Source of the DNA: Symsagittifera roscoffensis | Lineage: Eukaryota > Xenacoelomorpha > Acoela > Convolutidae | Direction of reading: 5' to 3' | Assembly: GCF_963678635.1 (NCBI RefSeq) | Contig: NC_087069.1 | Span: 26,030,303 to 26,094,302 of the forward strand | DNA length: 64,000 nt | Shown here: positions 10,568-22,913 of the stretch, piece after piece | Layout of the letters: every line of letters starts with the position of its first letter | Numbering within the stretch: the stretch's first letter is position 1 | Made by a program: the position numbers and the translations under genes | Notes under the pieces: model-generated | The model's input: only the letters and a program-made list of their open reading frames with translations | The model's database searches: none | Told to the model about the DNA's origin: nothing

Positions 10568-11029
10568 GTGGAGAACATCTACCTAGGGAAGAACATCTAC
10601 CTACTTATAGCCATAGATAGATACTCAAAATTTCCATCGGTTAAAATTACACAGTCAACTTGGGGCAAATCATCGGTGAAATTTCTACGTAATTATATTG
10701 ATACACATGGAATACCGGAATCGATAAGAACTGACCATTTCTCGGGATTAAGAGGCAAAACGATGAAAAATGCAGCAAAAAAATTTGAGAAAAAAAACTA
10801 TCCAATTGAGGACCACAGGGGATGTGGTCTGATTGAGCGAACAATACAAACCATCAAGAAAAGATTGGGAGTTATGCTATTGGATGAAAATGTCACTTCA
10901 ATGAAACTTGCTCTTAGCACGATAATTAGAGATCAGACGATCAAGAAAAACGAACCAGCGGTCATCCCCGGCGAAAGCCTATGCGTTGAGCACGTCCACC
11001 CTAAGGAAGGAATTGAAAGAAAAAAGTAA
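10568..11029 (+). pseudogene. Integrase core fragment fused to element tail
   Basis: Open stretch covering the integrase core from KNIYLLIAIDRYSKF through IERTIQTIKKRLG, then fused at about 10,935 to the tail (QTIKKNEPAVIPGE). The first catalytic aspartate and zinc finger are absent. The gag-integrase junction is the same as at 604, with AACATCTACCTA present on both sides of the break. That indicates one deletion event inherited by both copies. Confidence 0.8.
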
Positions 11030-11498
11030 AGAAATCACGCGAAACACACCGGCAGAAAAAATACTGGAAACATTCCAAAGCCGCGATCTAATCACAGAGG
11101 GCTGGAATCTGTTAGCTGACCAGGTCCTGACAAGAGGATTTTACAGTCCTCAGTAAGGCTGCATTAGAAGCGTACAGGGTTAAACTAGCAACGTTCAAAA
11201 GGGATATAAACAAGCCAGTGGAAACGAAACTCGGATTGTTGGAAAAACATCTCTTTCGACGAAAATTCAGAAAGGAAGCACTAGATGTTACGAAAAACTG
11301 GAGCGCTTCATGGTGGGTCCCCCTGAATTTTGAAGACAATTTGGCAGATAAGCAAGACAAGCCAGAAGAACCTTGATTATGAGGTGCCCGCAAAGAAACC
11401 AAAAAACTGCCCAAAAACGGATTAAACTGAGTAAAAAAACTCATAGCTATTTTAAATTTTATAATAAACTATATAAAATTTAGTTATCCCAAGGGGAG
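11030..11498 (+). pseudogene. 3' tail and polypurine tract of the short derivative
   Basis: Nearly identical to 7,205-7,690. It holds the end of the charged tail in shifted frames, a short AT-rich non-coding stretch and AAGGGGAG (11,491-11,498) before the 3' LTR. Confidence 0.7.
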
Positions 11499-11799
11499 TT
11501 TGGTACAGCACATACTGCATGTGCAGTAAGCATTGATAACCTCTCTGCGCACTAACCTTGGGACGCATATCGTTATCTGTAATTACATATATATTGTTAC
11601 TAAACATAAGTCAAGGCCATTCAGTGTCGATCACTGAACAGACCTTAGTTGACACAATAGCTTACCGTACGCAGATAGGAAACCTGAGCTGGTCCAGGGA
11701 ACCGTCTTTGAAGAGAAAACTTAGTTTCTGATCTAAATTAACTCTTGAAACTACATACCTTTTCAATTGAGCTTACAGCAATTACATTAGCTTAACACG
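11499..11799 (+). repeat. 3' LTR (copy C)
   Basis: 301 bp, starting TTTGGTACAG (second base changed from G) and ending CACG where copy B has CACA. It retains the 11 bases (CCGTACGCAGA) deleted from copy B and present in copy A. Confidence 0.85.
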
Positions 11800-12705
11800 C
11801 CCTCAAATAATTTAGGAGGGGGGGGGGGTAGGGAATATAAATTTTTAGGAAACAACTTGAGTATACCTTAGAATTATAAAATTAACCGTTTGATTACAGA
11901 AAATTGATCAGAAATACGTTAGCGTAGGGTTATTAACAGCATTCAAACGTAATCCCACATAAAAATTGTGACAACCAATATGCTCAAAGCTTATCTTAGT
12001 TTGTCCGCATTGAAAATTGCTATAAATATAATCAATGAAAACTGCAATCACAACTATCTTTTCAGTATTTTTTGTTCCACTGTCTCTTTGCACAAGAATC
12101 ATTTTTTCTCACGTCAGTTTTTGTCATAAAATTGATGTACCACTGAAATAAAAGGCAATTTAACAATTTTTCCCTGTAAAATAGTTTTTCATTTAAATTT
12201 AAGGTAGATTACGGCGGTAAAAAATCCCTTTACGTATATTTTACCTTTATTCAGGTGAGAAGATTTTTCCGACTCCATTCCGAATGAATTCAGGATTTCT
12301 AATGTGTTTTTTTTTGTTCAGGCAAAGCTCCATTTAAATCCATTTTTAGTCCACTTTTGTGGTCTGAGCGTAACATGGGAATCGATTATATTGACAAAAT
12401 TTAAGACCACATAAATCCCTTACAAACTATTTTTTTACTTTCTTTAATGCGGGAGGGGTCTTAAAAGTTTTTTTCGATAGTCTATTTAGCCCTTTGACCA
12501 ATTTTTAAATCATAATCGGACATTTTTTTATTGGAATTTTAAGATTAGCAGTTATTTCAATAGATACGACAAATATGTTTTTTTTTGCCTTATATATCTG
12601 TTTCCATGACAATTCTGAAAACAGAAGGAAAACAGAAGGTTAAATTGCAATATGATTGCAGAGTAAACTTTCTATTGAGGTATGCTAAGTAAGGTAAGCT
12701 CTTAA
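11800..12705. other. AT-rich non-coding interval
   Basis: Starts with a G-run (11,818-11,830). No coding region, RNA gene or clear repeat seen; short open frames lack coding features. Confidence 0.5.
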
Positions 12706-13848
12706 CCCGGGTTGACAAAAAATGGTTATCATGCATTTTTCATTTATGAAAAAAATGCTTATTTTACTCTTTCTTACAATTTCATAGAGCAAAATTTTAT
12801 GTATGAAAATAGCGAAATAAGCATTTTTTCCATAAATGAAATTGTATGAGAAGCATTTTTTCCATACTATGAAATTGTATGACAAGCATTTTTTCCATAA
12901 ATGAAAATTCAAACAATTTTTGTTTCGAAATTTCATGTTTCAACCAAAACACTAACCAAAGATTTTTTGTTATGAGAAAACCAGAGTGTAATTGGCAGTT
13001 ACCACGCAGATTAACTGCATTTGGTGGTTTCAGCCATAATAGTTAATTATAAAATTTTCACGTGGAAATATATACCAAAAAAGTAACTTTTTGAATATGG
13101 CTAGATAATTTTTAGCTTAAAAATTGTGATGGTTGAGAAAAAAGGCTTGTTTTTTTTACAAATTTATTTTTGTTTTAGCAAATGGCAAATGAAACAAAAG
13201 ATAATAAACGTGTTTACAAAAAAAAACTTTTTCATGTGATTTTTGGGTTTTTTGGGTGAGAAACTCATCCTGGACTACGTTATAAACTCAAAAAAATCAA
13301 ATTTTGCATGCAAATTTTTTTTTTCGTAAAAGTTATATTTCAGCACAGAAACAAGTTTGTAGCCATAAAAGGGATTAAAAACTTTTTACCTCAAATTTTT
13401 ATTTTTGTTTATGAATAAAAAAGCATATCATACAATTTTCATATATAAAAACTTTATGATAAGCATTTTTTCTGACCGAAAGTAAAATTATGTTTTTGAT
13501 TGTCAATATGCCCATTATCATAAATATACTCAATTAAATCTATTTAAAGCTACCCAGACACGTTTTTTGGTTATTTTTGAAAAAATTTAATTTTTCTATG
13601 ACAAAATGACTATTTTATATTTTTCATACATGAAAAGTGTATGACAAGCATTTTTATAAAAAAAATTGAAATAGTTTTTTTGATGAGCAGAAAGCTTCAA
13701 AAGAGGCAGTTAGACCAAAATGTTTATTAAAAACTTTTAAAACACTTTTTAAATTTTGCATGAATTTTCTATGACAAGCATTTTTTCCATAGACTTCATA
13801 TATGAAACTGTATGATAAGCATTTTTCTTCTATGGATGTCAACCCGGG
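12706..13848. mobile_element. Inverted-repeat element with CCCGGGTTGACA ends (copy 1)
   Basis: 1,143-bp unit starting CCCGGGTTGACA and ending TGTCAACCCGGG. The inverted ends extend into an AAAAATG..TTATCAT motif. The interior holds many copies, in both orientations, of a sub-terminal motif of the form ATGCTTATCATACAATTTCATA-like (for example 12,800-12,905, 13,420-13,470, 13,610-13,650, 13,745-13,830). No transposase is encoded. A related copy lies at 32,766-34,144 in the same orientation, and a fragment at 31,452. It is a non-autonomous DNA transposon or foldback-like element of unknown family. Confidence 0.75.
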
Positions 13849-14520
13849 AAATCTCATACACTCTATGTAATTTCTGTACACGGCTAAAAAACTCTTTTAA
13901 AAAAATTATGTTGTTGGAAATTTGGGCCTGGTTTGCATCTAAACAACAAACAGTTAAATTTACTGTCACAGAAAACCTTCAAGCTTTGATACTTATAGTC
14001 TACGTTTTAATAAGAACTTTGAAAAATTATTTTGCACATAAAACAGTTTTTTTGTGAAAACTGTGTTTTAAGCATCGAATGAATTTTGAATTAGTGCCCG
14101 AATTTAGAATTTTTAGGCAAAAAATAGCTCATTGTAAAGTTTTGATACATTACAGTTCTATGACAAGTATTTTCTGAATGCAAAAAAAATGAATTCTAAT
14201 CAAAAAAGGTTCCCCATTTAGCGAATAAAAGCATTTACCTCATTCAACTGTATGTCAAAATATTTCACAGAATTTTTGAAAGTTTATTTTTATGTGGAAA
14301 AAATTCTTATCATACAACTTTGATAAATGAAAGTAGCAGGATTAATGTTTTTTCATAGACTCTTCTTATGGATTTGTAAAATTAAAAACTACCTAAGTCT
14401 TTTTCATTTCCCTTCAATTTTTGGTTTTTCAAATGTTGATTCCACGAAACTCAACACCAGCTTGCCTCAAATAAAACTATTATATATTTACCCGGGTTGA
14501 AGTCACATAGAAAATCAATA
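13849..14520. other. AT-rich non-coding interval
   Basis: Contains decayed matches to the CATACAATTT-type motif near 14,290-14,350. A further CCCGGGTTGA at about 14,491 resembles the end of the preceding element in the opposite orientation. Confidence 0.4.
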
Positions 14521-17200
14521 CTTCTTCAGAAATGTATTAAAAAATATCAGTTCTTTATCAGAAGAAGTACTGTTACAGTACTGTTTTTATTCTGCTATTT
14601 TTCTGAAGTTCAGAAGTTTTGTTCTGATAATTTTTTGATCAGAATAAATTAAGAAGTTTTGTTCTGACACTTCTCTGATCATATCAGAGATGTTATTCTG
14701 TTATTTCTATGATCAGAAATCAATTCAGAAAAAAAATCAGATCAGCAATTTTTTGTATAAAAACAGGAAAAAATCTCATGAAAAACAAAATAACGAGCCT
14801 AGGCCCAAGCGTGACTTCAGTGAAATTATTTGATTGGACGGGCTTGAAAAACATTTTCGGCCTTCTTCTTGAAGATTAATCTAGGATTTTCTCGTGAAAA
14901 AGAAAATCTAAGGAACTCTCGGTTTTAAAAGTCAATTGTAAAACAAAATAAATTAGAATAATTATGATTCTAACAAACTCAAATGAAAGTATAAAGTTAA
15001 ATTGCACAATACTACAAAAAACACAAAAAAAACACTTCGCTAAAAATTACTTCGCTTTAATTGTTGTTTTCAATTGATGTTCAAATGTGGGGGGTGCATC
15101 AATGCTTTTTTCCCTAATTTTACCAAAAAATGCCGTGTTTCCCGGCAAATTTAGTTGCTCAAGCCTTTCATTTACCAACGCTAACACATTTCTATTTTTT
15201 CTTGCAAAAAAATTGCATTTTATGATTGTTTTCAGCTAACTTTTAACTGTGGGGGATGCATCAGTTTAAAACAAAAAATTGATTGTAACAAACTAAAAAA
15301 AAACAATAAAACAATCAAATTGCAATAAAAATTGCAATAAAAATAAAACAATAAAAATTAAATTGCGTAATACTACAAAAAACATTAAAAAGACACTTCG
15401 CTGAAAAATACTACATTTTAATGGTTTTTTTCAACTGATGTTCAGATGTGGGGGGTGCATCAATGCTTTTTTCCCTAATTTTACCAAAAAATATTGTGTT
15501 TCCTGGCAAAATTAGTTGCTCAAGCCTTTCAATTACCAACGCTAACACAACTTGTTTCCCGGGAAAACACTACGTTTCTGGGTTGTTTTCAGCTGATATT
15601 AAGCTATGGGAGGGATGCATCAATATAAAAAATGCTTTTTTTCCAGATATTTCATCAAACTGCCGTTTTCAAGGCAAATTCAGTTGTTCAAGCCTTTCAA
15701 TTACCAAAGCTAACACATTTTTTTTAGCAAAAAAAGATTACGTTTTTATTTTGTTTTCAGCTGATGTTAAGCTATGGGGGGGAGGATTGCATCAGTTTAA
15801 AAAAACTGCTTTTTCCAGATTTTATCAAAATTTGCCGTATTTCAAGGCAAATTCAGTTGGTCAAGCCCTTCAATTACCAACGCTAACACATTTGTAGTTT
15901 TTCGCGAAAAACTACTACGTTTCAAGGTTGTTTTCAGCTGATGTTAAGCTAAGGGGGATGCATCAATTTAAAAAAAATTGTTTTTTTTTCCAGATTTCTA
16001 TCAAAATTTGACGTATTCCGAGGCAAATTCAGTTGCGCAAGCCTATCAATTACCAACGCTGGAAACCTTTTTTTTTTGCGAAAAATCACTACGTTCTTAG
16101 GTTGTTTTTAACTGATGTTAAGCTATGGGGGGATGCATCAATTTAAAAAAATGCTTTTCTTTCCAGATTTGTATCAAAATTTGCCGTATTTCAAGGTAAA
16201 TTCACATTTCTAACACATTTCTTAACTTTCGCCAAAAAGTTTGCGTTTTTAGATTTTTTAGCTGATTTTCATCTGTAGGGGGATGCATGAAAACGTTTTT
16301 TTTTTCCATATTTTCACCAAAATTTGCTATGTTTCCAGTCAAATTTAGTTGGTCAAGCCGTTCAAATACCAACGTAGCCATTCTGCAAAAAATAGATATT
16401 TGTAGCTCATTTCTATTTTTTTTCGCATAAAAAAAACGTTTTTAGATTGTTATAATTAAGTTCTAGTTCAGGAGGATACATCAAATTAAAAAACACATGT
16501 TTTTTTAGCTGCTCATTCCGCCTAACCACTAAGGTCTACAAATATCTATTTTTTGCAGAAAAACAACTGCGTGTTTTTTTTTCCTTTTGTAACGACAGGT
16601 AACAAAACTTTGAAATCGAATCGAAATTTTGTCAAAAAAAGTTAGTCCAGCCATGTTCCAGAATAAAAAGAGAATAAAACAGTACTGTAACAGTAGTGTT
16701 ACAAATTAAAGCAGTACTGGCAAGTTTTTCCTGTTCAATCAACTGGTCAGATGAGAATCAGAGTAAAAATACTGGTTTCACTCTGATACAGGACTGAATT
16801 TCGTTTTACAACTGTTGTTTAACTTGAACAGTACTGATAACCTCTGTGACTTAAACTCGGTATTATGTTTGATGCTTGCGCTCGAATTTTTGAACAGCAG
16901 TCTCTACCAAATTATAGCCGCCTGGGGGATGGGATGTCACTGAGAAAGACCAAAAAGGCTTGTTTTAGTTACGGCCCGCTCTCATAAACCAGCTAGTTAT
17001 ACAATCCTAAGATTATCCTAAGTGCCTCTAGAATACATTGTAAGGATAAACAAAAAAAAACGTGCAATGATGTCAAATCTTGGTTCGGCTCTTTATTTTT
17101 TTCTCCATTTTAATTTGGCAATAAAATTCTGACTAAAATGGGTAATTTTAAAATTTCAGGCAAGAAAGTACGTGTTAGCCGCATTATTCATTATGCTAAA
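14521..17200. repeat. Module X1: inverted ends enclosing a tandem array of about 165-bp units
   Basis: A core array (15,060-16,500) repeats a unit with the anchors GGGGGATGCATCAA and AAGCCTTTCAATTACC. Anchor positions near 15,092, 15,255, 15,455, 15,614, 15,785, 15,957, 16,132, 16,281 and 16,474 give spacings mostly of 150-195 bases. Sequence at 14,567-14,594 (GTACTGTTACAGTACTG...) is matched in inverted form at 16,671-16,696, suggesting terminal inverted repeats. No protein is encoded. Confidence 0.75.
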
Positions 17201-19150
17201 AATATTATTCTGTTACTTCTGAGATCAGAAATCGATCCAGAAAAAAATCAGAACAGCAACCTTTTGTAGAAAAACAGGAAAAAATCTCACGAAAAACAAA
17301 AATCCGCGCCTACGCCTAAGCGTGACTTCAATGACGTTAATTGTTTGGGCTGATTTCAAAAAGTTTTTGGCCTTCTTCTTGAAGATTACAAAAAAAAAGA
17401 AAAATCTAAGGAACTCCCGTTTTTAAAACTCAATTGTAAAACAATAAAAGTTAGACTAATTATGATTGCAACAAACTCAAATGAAACTATAAAATTAAAT
17501 TGCACAGTACTACAAAAAAAACGCAAAAAAACATTGCACGAAAAAATACGTTTAAATGGTTGTTTTCAACTGATGTTCAGATGATGGGGTTGCATCAATG
17601 TTTTTTTTCCGAATTAAAAAAAAAACGCCGTGTTTCCCGGCAAATTTAGCTGCTGAAGCCTTTCAGTTACCAACGCTAACACATTTCTGTTTTTTGTTTG
17701 AAAAAAATTGCTTTTTATGATTGTTTCCAAATAATTTTTACCTGTGGGGGATGCATCAATTTGAAAAAAAAAAATTTTTTCCACTTTTCAATCAAAGTTT
17801 GCCGCATTTCAAGCCTTTCAATTACGAACGCTAACACATTTTCTTTGCGGAAAAAAAATTCCGTTTCTAGGTTGTTTTCAGCTGATGTTAAGCTGTGGGG
17901 GGATGCATCAATTTAAAAAAAATGTTTTTTTTTTCAGATTTTAATCAAAATTTGCCGTATTTCAAGGCAAATTCAGTTGCTCAAGCCTTTCAATTACCAA
18001 CAAAAACACATTTTTTTTGAGTAAAATTCATTAAGTTTTTTGGTTGTTTTTAGCTGATGTTTTTCTATGGGTGTTGATGCATCTATTTTAGAAAAAATGC
18101 TTTTTTTTATTTTTTTCAAAATTTGCCGTATTTCAAGGCAAACTCATATAGTCAAGACTTTCAATTACCAACGCTATCACTTTTCTATTTTTTTGAAAAA
18201 AAAAACTCGTTTTTAGGTTTTTTTTCAACTGATTTTTATCTGTGGGGGGATGCATCAAAAAGTTTTTTTCCATATTTTTACCAAAAATTGCCGTGTTTCC
18301 AGGCAAAATTGGTTGCTCAATTCTTTCAGTTACCGACGCTAGATCATTTTTATGTTTTTGCATAAAAACTGCGTTTTTAGATTGTTTTCATCTGAGTTTT
18401 AACTGTGGGCGTTGCATCAATTCAAAAAACATAAATATATATATATCTAACGTCAAGAAATTTCTTTTTTTTTGCAGAACAAAAATTCCGTGTTTAAGTT
18501 GTTTTTAGCACAATTGTTATACTTCAGGCTTTTTTAATGTTTTTTTTCCTTTTGTTACGACAGAAAACAAAATTGTGAAATCGAATCGAAACTTCGTAAA
18601 AAATAGTTTCCAGCCATGTTTCAGAATAAAAAGAGAATAAAACAGGACTGTAACAGTAGTGTTACAGTTTAGAACAGTGCTGTTAAATTTTTCCTGTTCA
18701 ATCTCTTGGTCAGGTGAAAATGAGAGTAAAATACAGATTTTACCCTGATATAGGACTGAGTTTTGTTTTACAACTGTTGTTTTACTTGAACAGTACTGAT
18801 AACCTCTGTGGCTTCAACTCAGTATTATGTTTGATGCTTGCGAACGAATTTTTGAACAGAAGTCTCTACCAAGTTATAGCCCCCTGCGGGAGGGAATGTG
18901 ACTGAGAAAGACCAAAAAGGCTTGGTTTAGTTACGGCCCGCTCCCATCAACCAGCTAGTTATATAATCCTAAAAACATCCGAAGTGGCTCTAGAATACAC
19001 TGAAGGAAAAACAAAAAAAACGATGTCAAACCTTGGTTCGGCTCTTTTTCTTTTTCTCCATTCTAATTTGGCATTAAGATTCATAGTGTAATGAGTGAAC
19101 TTAAAATGCTAGGCACAAAGATACGTGATAGCCATATTATTCATTATGCT
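17201..19150. repeat. Module X2: direct duplicate of X1
   Basis: Colinear with X1 from its ATTCTGTTA..GATCAGAAATC region to its right end. The central array has fewer units (anchors near 17,588, 17,749, 17,902, 18,076, 18,249, 18,413). The right flank, including CAGTACTGATAACCTCTGTG and GGTTCGGCTCTTT, is also repeated. X2 lacks the first about 170 bases of X1. Confidence 0.8.
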
Positions 19151-19410
19151 TAAAAGAACGCTATAACAATGGGATTTTGCCAACAAGGTTTTTTGTAAGA
19201 GTCAACAGGTCGGGTGAAAGCAATATCCGCTTGCTAAAAAATTGGAGACCCTTTGGGGCTATTTATGACATCGATTTTTGGCTCAGCGACACGAAATTTT
19301 TTCTAAAAACGCTTTCGGCGATAAAAATGTTTTAGTTTGAGGGGGGGGGGCGGACGCTGAAAAAACTCGACGTGAAAAAAGTTCGAGAAAAGAATTCGGT
19401 CAGCGGTCAA
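19151..19410. other. Non-coding interval with G-run
   Basis: No gene seen. A G-run lies at 19,340-19,350. Confidence 0.4.
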
Positions 19411-19611
19411 ACATAGTTATGGAGACTTTTGTAATCGATTTGTAGCAAATTTGGTGTAATGTTGATATAGGTCGCTACAGTTTTTATTAAAACTAAAGGC
19501 GAATTTTGCAAAAAAAATTTCAAAAAACGCATATAAATTTTTTGTCCCCATTCCTCGCTCACCCCTTCTAATCATCGGCCTCCTCTATTCCTTTTCTCTT
19601 TTAAGAAGAAA

Positions 19612-19695
19612 ATGAAAAAAAAGAACAAAGGGAGCGTCCTTGTTGCGGAATCCGCTTACAGTTCACAAAATACAAAGTGTGGCCTCGTAACGTAC
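19612..19695 (-). repeat. Truncated end of the TTACGAGGCC MITE (also at 23,112-23,196)
   Basis: The sequence reading GGGAGCGTCCTTGTTGCGG...TGTGGCCTCGTAACG is the reverse complement of the left part of the MITE at 63,600. The same truncated piece sits in repeat unit 2. Confidence 0.65.
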
Positions 19696-20783
19696 TTTTC
19701 ATCATATGTATTTTTCAGCTATCATGAAACTCGGCACGGCCTTATATGGCTCAATGCTAGAATTTTTTTCCGTTTTCCAAACAATTATGTGAAGTCAATA
19801 AAAAGACCGCAAAAACTGATGTTTGCATCTAATAGGGGTAACCAAAACGACCAAATTGCTTACTCAGTTTATAATTTTTAGTCAGAATTTTTTCATAACT
19901 TTCTTCGTAATCACAAAATATTTTCTTACTTCATTTTCTTCCGCGGTTTTTGAGAAACAACCCACAAAAGCGAAAGTGACGCACCAACAATAAAAAACAA
20001 AAATAAGAAATTAATTGCAAACGATATTTAGTAAAAAGTTACACATACAAATTAGAATCGTATGGGGAGAGCACAATTAAGCCAGCACGGCCCGTTTTCA
20101 GGTGTCTCATCAAGCGGAGAAAAATCAAAAACTTCTTAAACTTAAAGGAACGTTCTACTGGTAAACACTTATAAATAGTCAGCCTTTTTAAGACCTCGTC
20201 TTAACTTTTTTCTACATAAAAAAAATATTTTTTTGTTTTTTCGGATAGTCTTCAACCTAGTCTTCAACTCTTCTACCTTCAACCTAGAAATTAACAAAAA
20301 GATTCCACATATTCATTAAAAATCTCGAATCATGCCCAATAAAAATGTATTTACTAGTACAAAGTCAGCCAAAAAGCTATGATTTGAAATATTCAATTGA
20401 ATCAGAGAAGCACCATTAAAAAACTGATCCAGGCTAAAAAAACGCTAAGAAAAATTTTAAATAGTTTTCAATTTTAAGGTTTGATCTGTTAAAGTTTTTC
20501 TTAATTGAAAAAAACATTCCACAGAACTGCAAAACTATGTTTTTTACTTGATCAATATGCTGATAGAAGTTGAATAAGCTGATAGAAAACAATCTACATC
20601 TTAAATTTGGGTGTCAATTAAAAAAGTTAATAGTTCTTTCATCTGATTTTTGGGCACGACAGTGACATGCTCTTGTTTTTTTTTGATTTTAAATGTCACT
20701 CTGTTCTGTTTTAACCATTAATTTACGTATAGTATAAAACAAATGAGGGCCAAGAATAGATCATTGAGGTACTCTTAAGGATA

Positions 20784-22830
20784 CTAAATTAAAGTCAATC
20801 TTGAAATTGTTTGTCTCAAAATACTGATAACGATTGTCAAGGTAAGTTTCCAAAAGTTGAAGCGCAGGCTCTCAGAATGTTCTATTTTCATTAGCAAGTT
20901 AGAGTGATCAAGTGTATCAAAAATTTGGTAAGATCTAAAAGTTTTTTCTGTGTGTTTTGGATTGTTTTGGACACCTGGTTGGGCTTGTCTGAAAAAAGTA
21001 CGCTCATAATTTTTTCCTAGAACTATAAAAAACGAAATTGGTCTATAGTCTAGATGGTCACCAATTTTTTTTCTGAAAATTTTGTACAAATTTTGCAATT
21101 CTTAAGCACTTTGCTTAGATTACTGAGGTAAAGCATCAAAAAAATATCTGTGGGAGGACCTTCTAGTATAATTTCTAATTGCGTGACGAGAACAGTTTCG
21201 ATATCATAGTTATCTGTACTTTAGTTTTTTTAAAACTCTCGTTGACTTCAATGACATCAAATTCTTTTTTTTTAAAAAAAAAGAATTTTTGCTGCTGACG
21301 AGCTACATTTTTTTTCTATGCGAGTTCGGTTGCTTCGAGCAAGTCTAACGCCATTATTTACAAAACGACCATTCAACTGCTCAGAATGTTCTCAGTCAAG
21401 TTCAGTGACATGAATTTTTTCCCGTTACTTCTCATTTCGTTCAAAGTTTTGACTCAAGCCTTCTTTTGTTTCGATTATGTTTTCTTTTTCTATGGATGAA
21501 TCAATTTTGACATTTTGTTTTGGGAACTATATTTGTTCATTGAATCCATTGTTTTAATTTTCAAAATTTTTAATTTGTTATTTTAACCGTTGTTTTTTGC
21601 TGTTGCTTTTTTTAACCTCATTCTCATTCCATGGTTGCTTTTTTGTTTGTTTCAGTATTTTTTTAAATAAAAAAATGAGCAATTGTCTTCATATGGATCA
21701 ATTACTTTTCAAAAACATGTGAAATCATTTGCAGATTCTAAGGACTCTGTAATTGCATAAATTTACCAATTTCATGTTGTAATTGAAAATCTAATTTTTT
21801 TTCATTTATAACCCTTTTTTCAACTTGTTCCAGTTTCTAGTATTTCCATGACTGAAAAACAGAATGAAAAAAAAATGAGCAATTGTTTTCATCAATTTTT
21901 TTTCTGGAAATTTTGTACAAATTTTGCAATTCTCAAACACTTTGCTTAAGTTACTGAGGTAAAACATAAAAAAATAGCTGTGAGAGGACCTTCTAGTATA
22001 AATTCTAATTGCGTGACGAGAACAGTTTTGATATTGTAGTTATATGTACCTTATTTTTTTTTAAAACTCGCGATGACTTCAATGACATCAAATAATTTTT
22101 CTTAGAAAAAGAACATTTGCTGCTGACGAGCTATATTTTTTTCTATGCGAGTTGGGTTGTTTCGAGCAAATCTGGCGTCGTTATTTACGAAACAACCGTT
22201 AAACTGCTCAGAAGGTTCTCAGTCAAGTTCAGTGACTTGATATTTTTCTCGTTACCTCTCATTTTGTTCAAAGTTTTGACTCAAGCCTTATTTTGTTTCG
22301 ATTTTGTTTTCTTTTTCTATGGATGAATCAATTTTGACATTTTGTTTTGGGAACTATCTTTGTTCCGCGTATCCGTTGCTTTAATTTTCAAAATTTGTAA
22401 TTTGTTGTTTTGACCGTTGTTTTTTTGCTGCTGCTTTTTTAAACCTCATTCTCAATCCATGGTTTTTGTTTGTTTCAGTATTGTTTTAGGAAAAAAATGA
22501 GCAATTGTTTTCATAGGGATCAATTACTTTTCAAAAACACGTGAAGACGTTTGCAGATTCTAACCTAATTTTTCACTTATAACTCTTTTGTCAACTTGTT
22601 CCAGTTCCTAGTATTTTCTTCCCGTGAACCTATCGTTTTCGAGAATTTTGATTAAGACTGAAAAACAGAATGGTCAAGCGCCGAATATGTGCTAATTGGC
22701 GTTAAGAATCCTGATGTACTGAAAAACAAGTCAATCATTGTGCTGCTACAATCTGTCACTCTTTTTGGGAGGCAGCCAATTGTGTTTTCTAGCATGCCTT
22801 TTCCTATCAAATTATCCTCACTTTTTTTTC
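20784..22830 (-). pseudogene. Decayed LINE (non-LTR retrotransposon), RT and endonuclease remnants, copy 1
   Basis: On the minus strand, 22,830-22,700 reads CLPKRVTDCSSTMIDLFFS, the conserved segment near the end of LINE apurinic-type endonucleases (normally PTR.T..SST.IDL). At 21,098-20,784 it reads DYRPIS and then FDTLDHSNLLMKIEHS, matching RT domains 0-2 (YRPISLL; AFDTVDH..LL.KL). The rest is degraded. LINE-type enzymes nick DNA and copy RNA at the nick; this copy cannot function. Clade (CR1/Jockey-like) is not resolved. Confidence 0.7.
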
Positions 22831-22913
22831 GCCATGCCCCATTTAGCTGGAATATTACGTTGAAATTATTAAAAACGACGTGTTAAATTCGAAACTTTAG
22901 CAAAAATCCATCC

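Larger units (their letters stand above)
9512..11799 (+). mobile_element. LTR-bounded, internally deleted Ty3/gypsy derivative (2.3 kb)
   Basis: Complete LTR-internal-LTR unit. The 5' LTR is 9,512-9,800 and the 3' LTR is 11,499-11,799; gag, an integrase fragment and the 3' tail lie between them. Flanking pentamers are CTCTC (9,507-9,511) and CCCTC (11,800-11,804), a likely 5-bp target-site duplication with one change, although the sequence is low-complexity. Two internal deletions remove nucleocapsid through the integrase zinc finger and then the integrase C-terminus. The element cannot encode RT and would be non-autonomous. Confidence 0.85.
19411..22913. repeat. Large direct repeat, unit 1
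   Basis: ACATAGTTATGGAGACTTTTG starts at 19,411, 22,914 and 25,619. The first about 740 bases of units 1 and 2 are nearly identical. Within unit 1 the segment 21,060-21,890 is itself tandemly duplicated at 21,893-22,680, which explains its extra length (3,503 against 2,705 bases to the next start). It contains a minus-strand LINE remnant and the end of a MITE (19,612-19,695). Confidence 0.85.

Noticed and set aside
12700-13850. CRISPR-like spacing of the repeated CATACAATTT motif
   Set aside because: Copies are degenerate, in both orientations and irregularly spaced, in a eukaryotic sequence.
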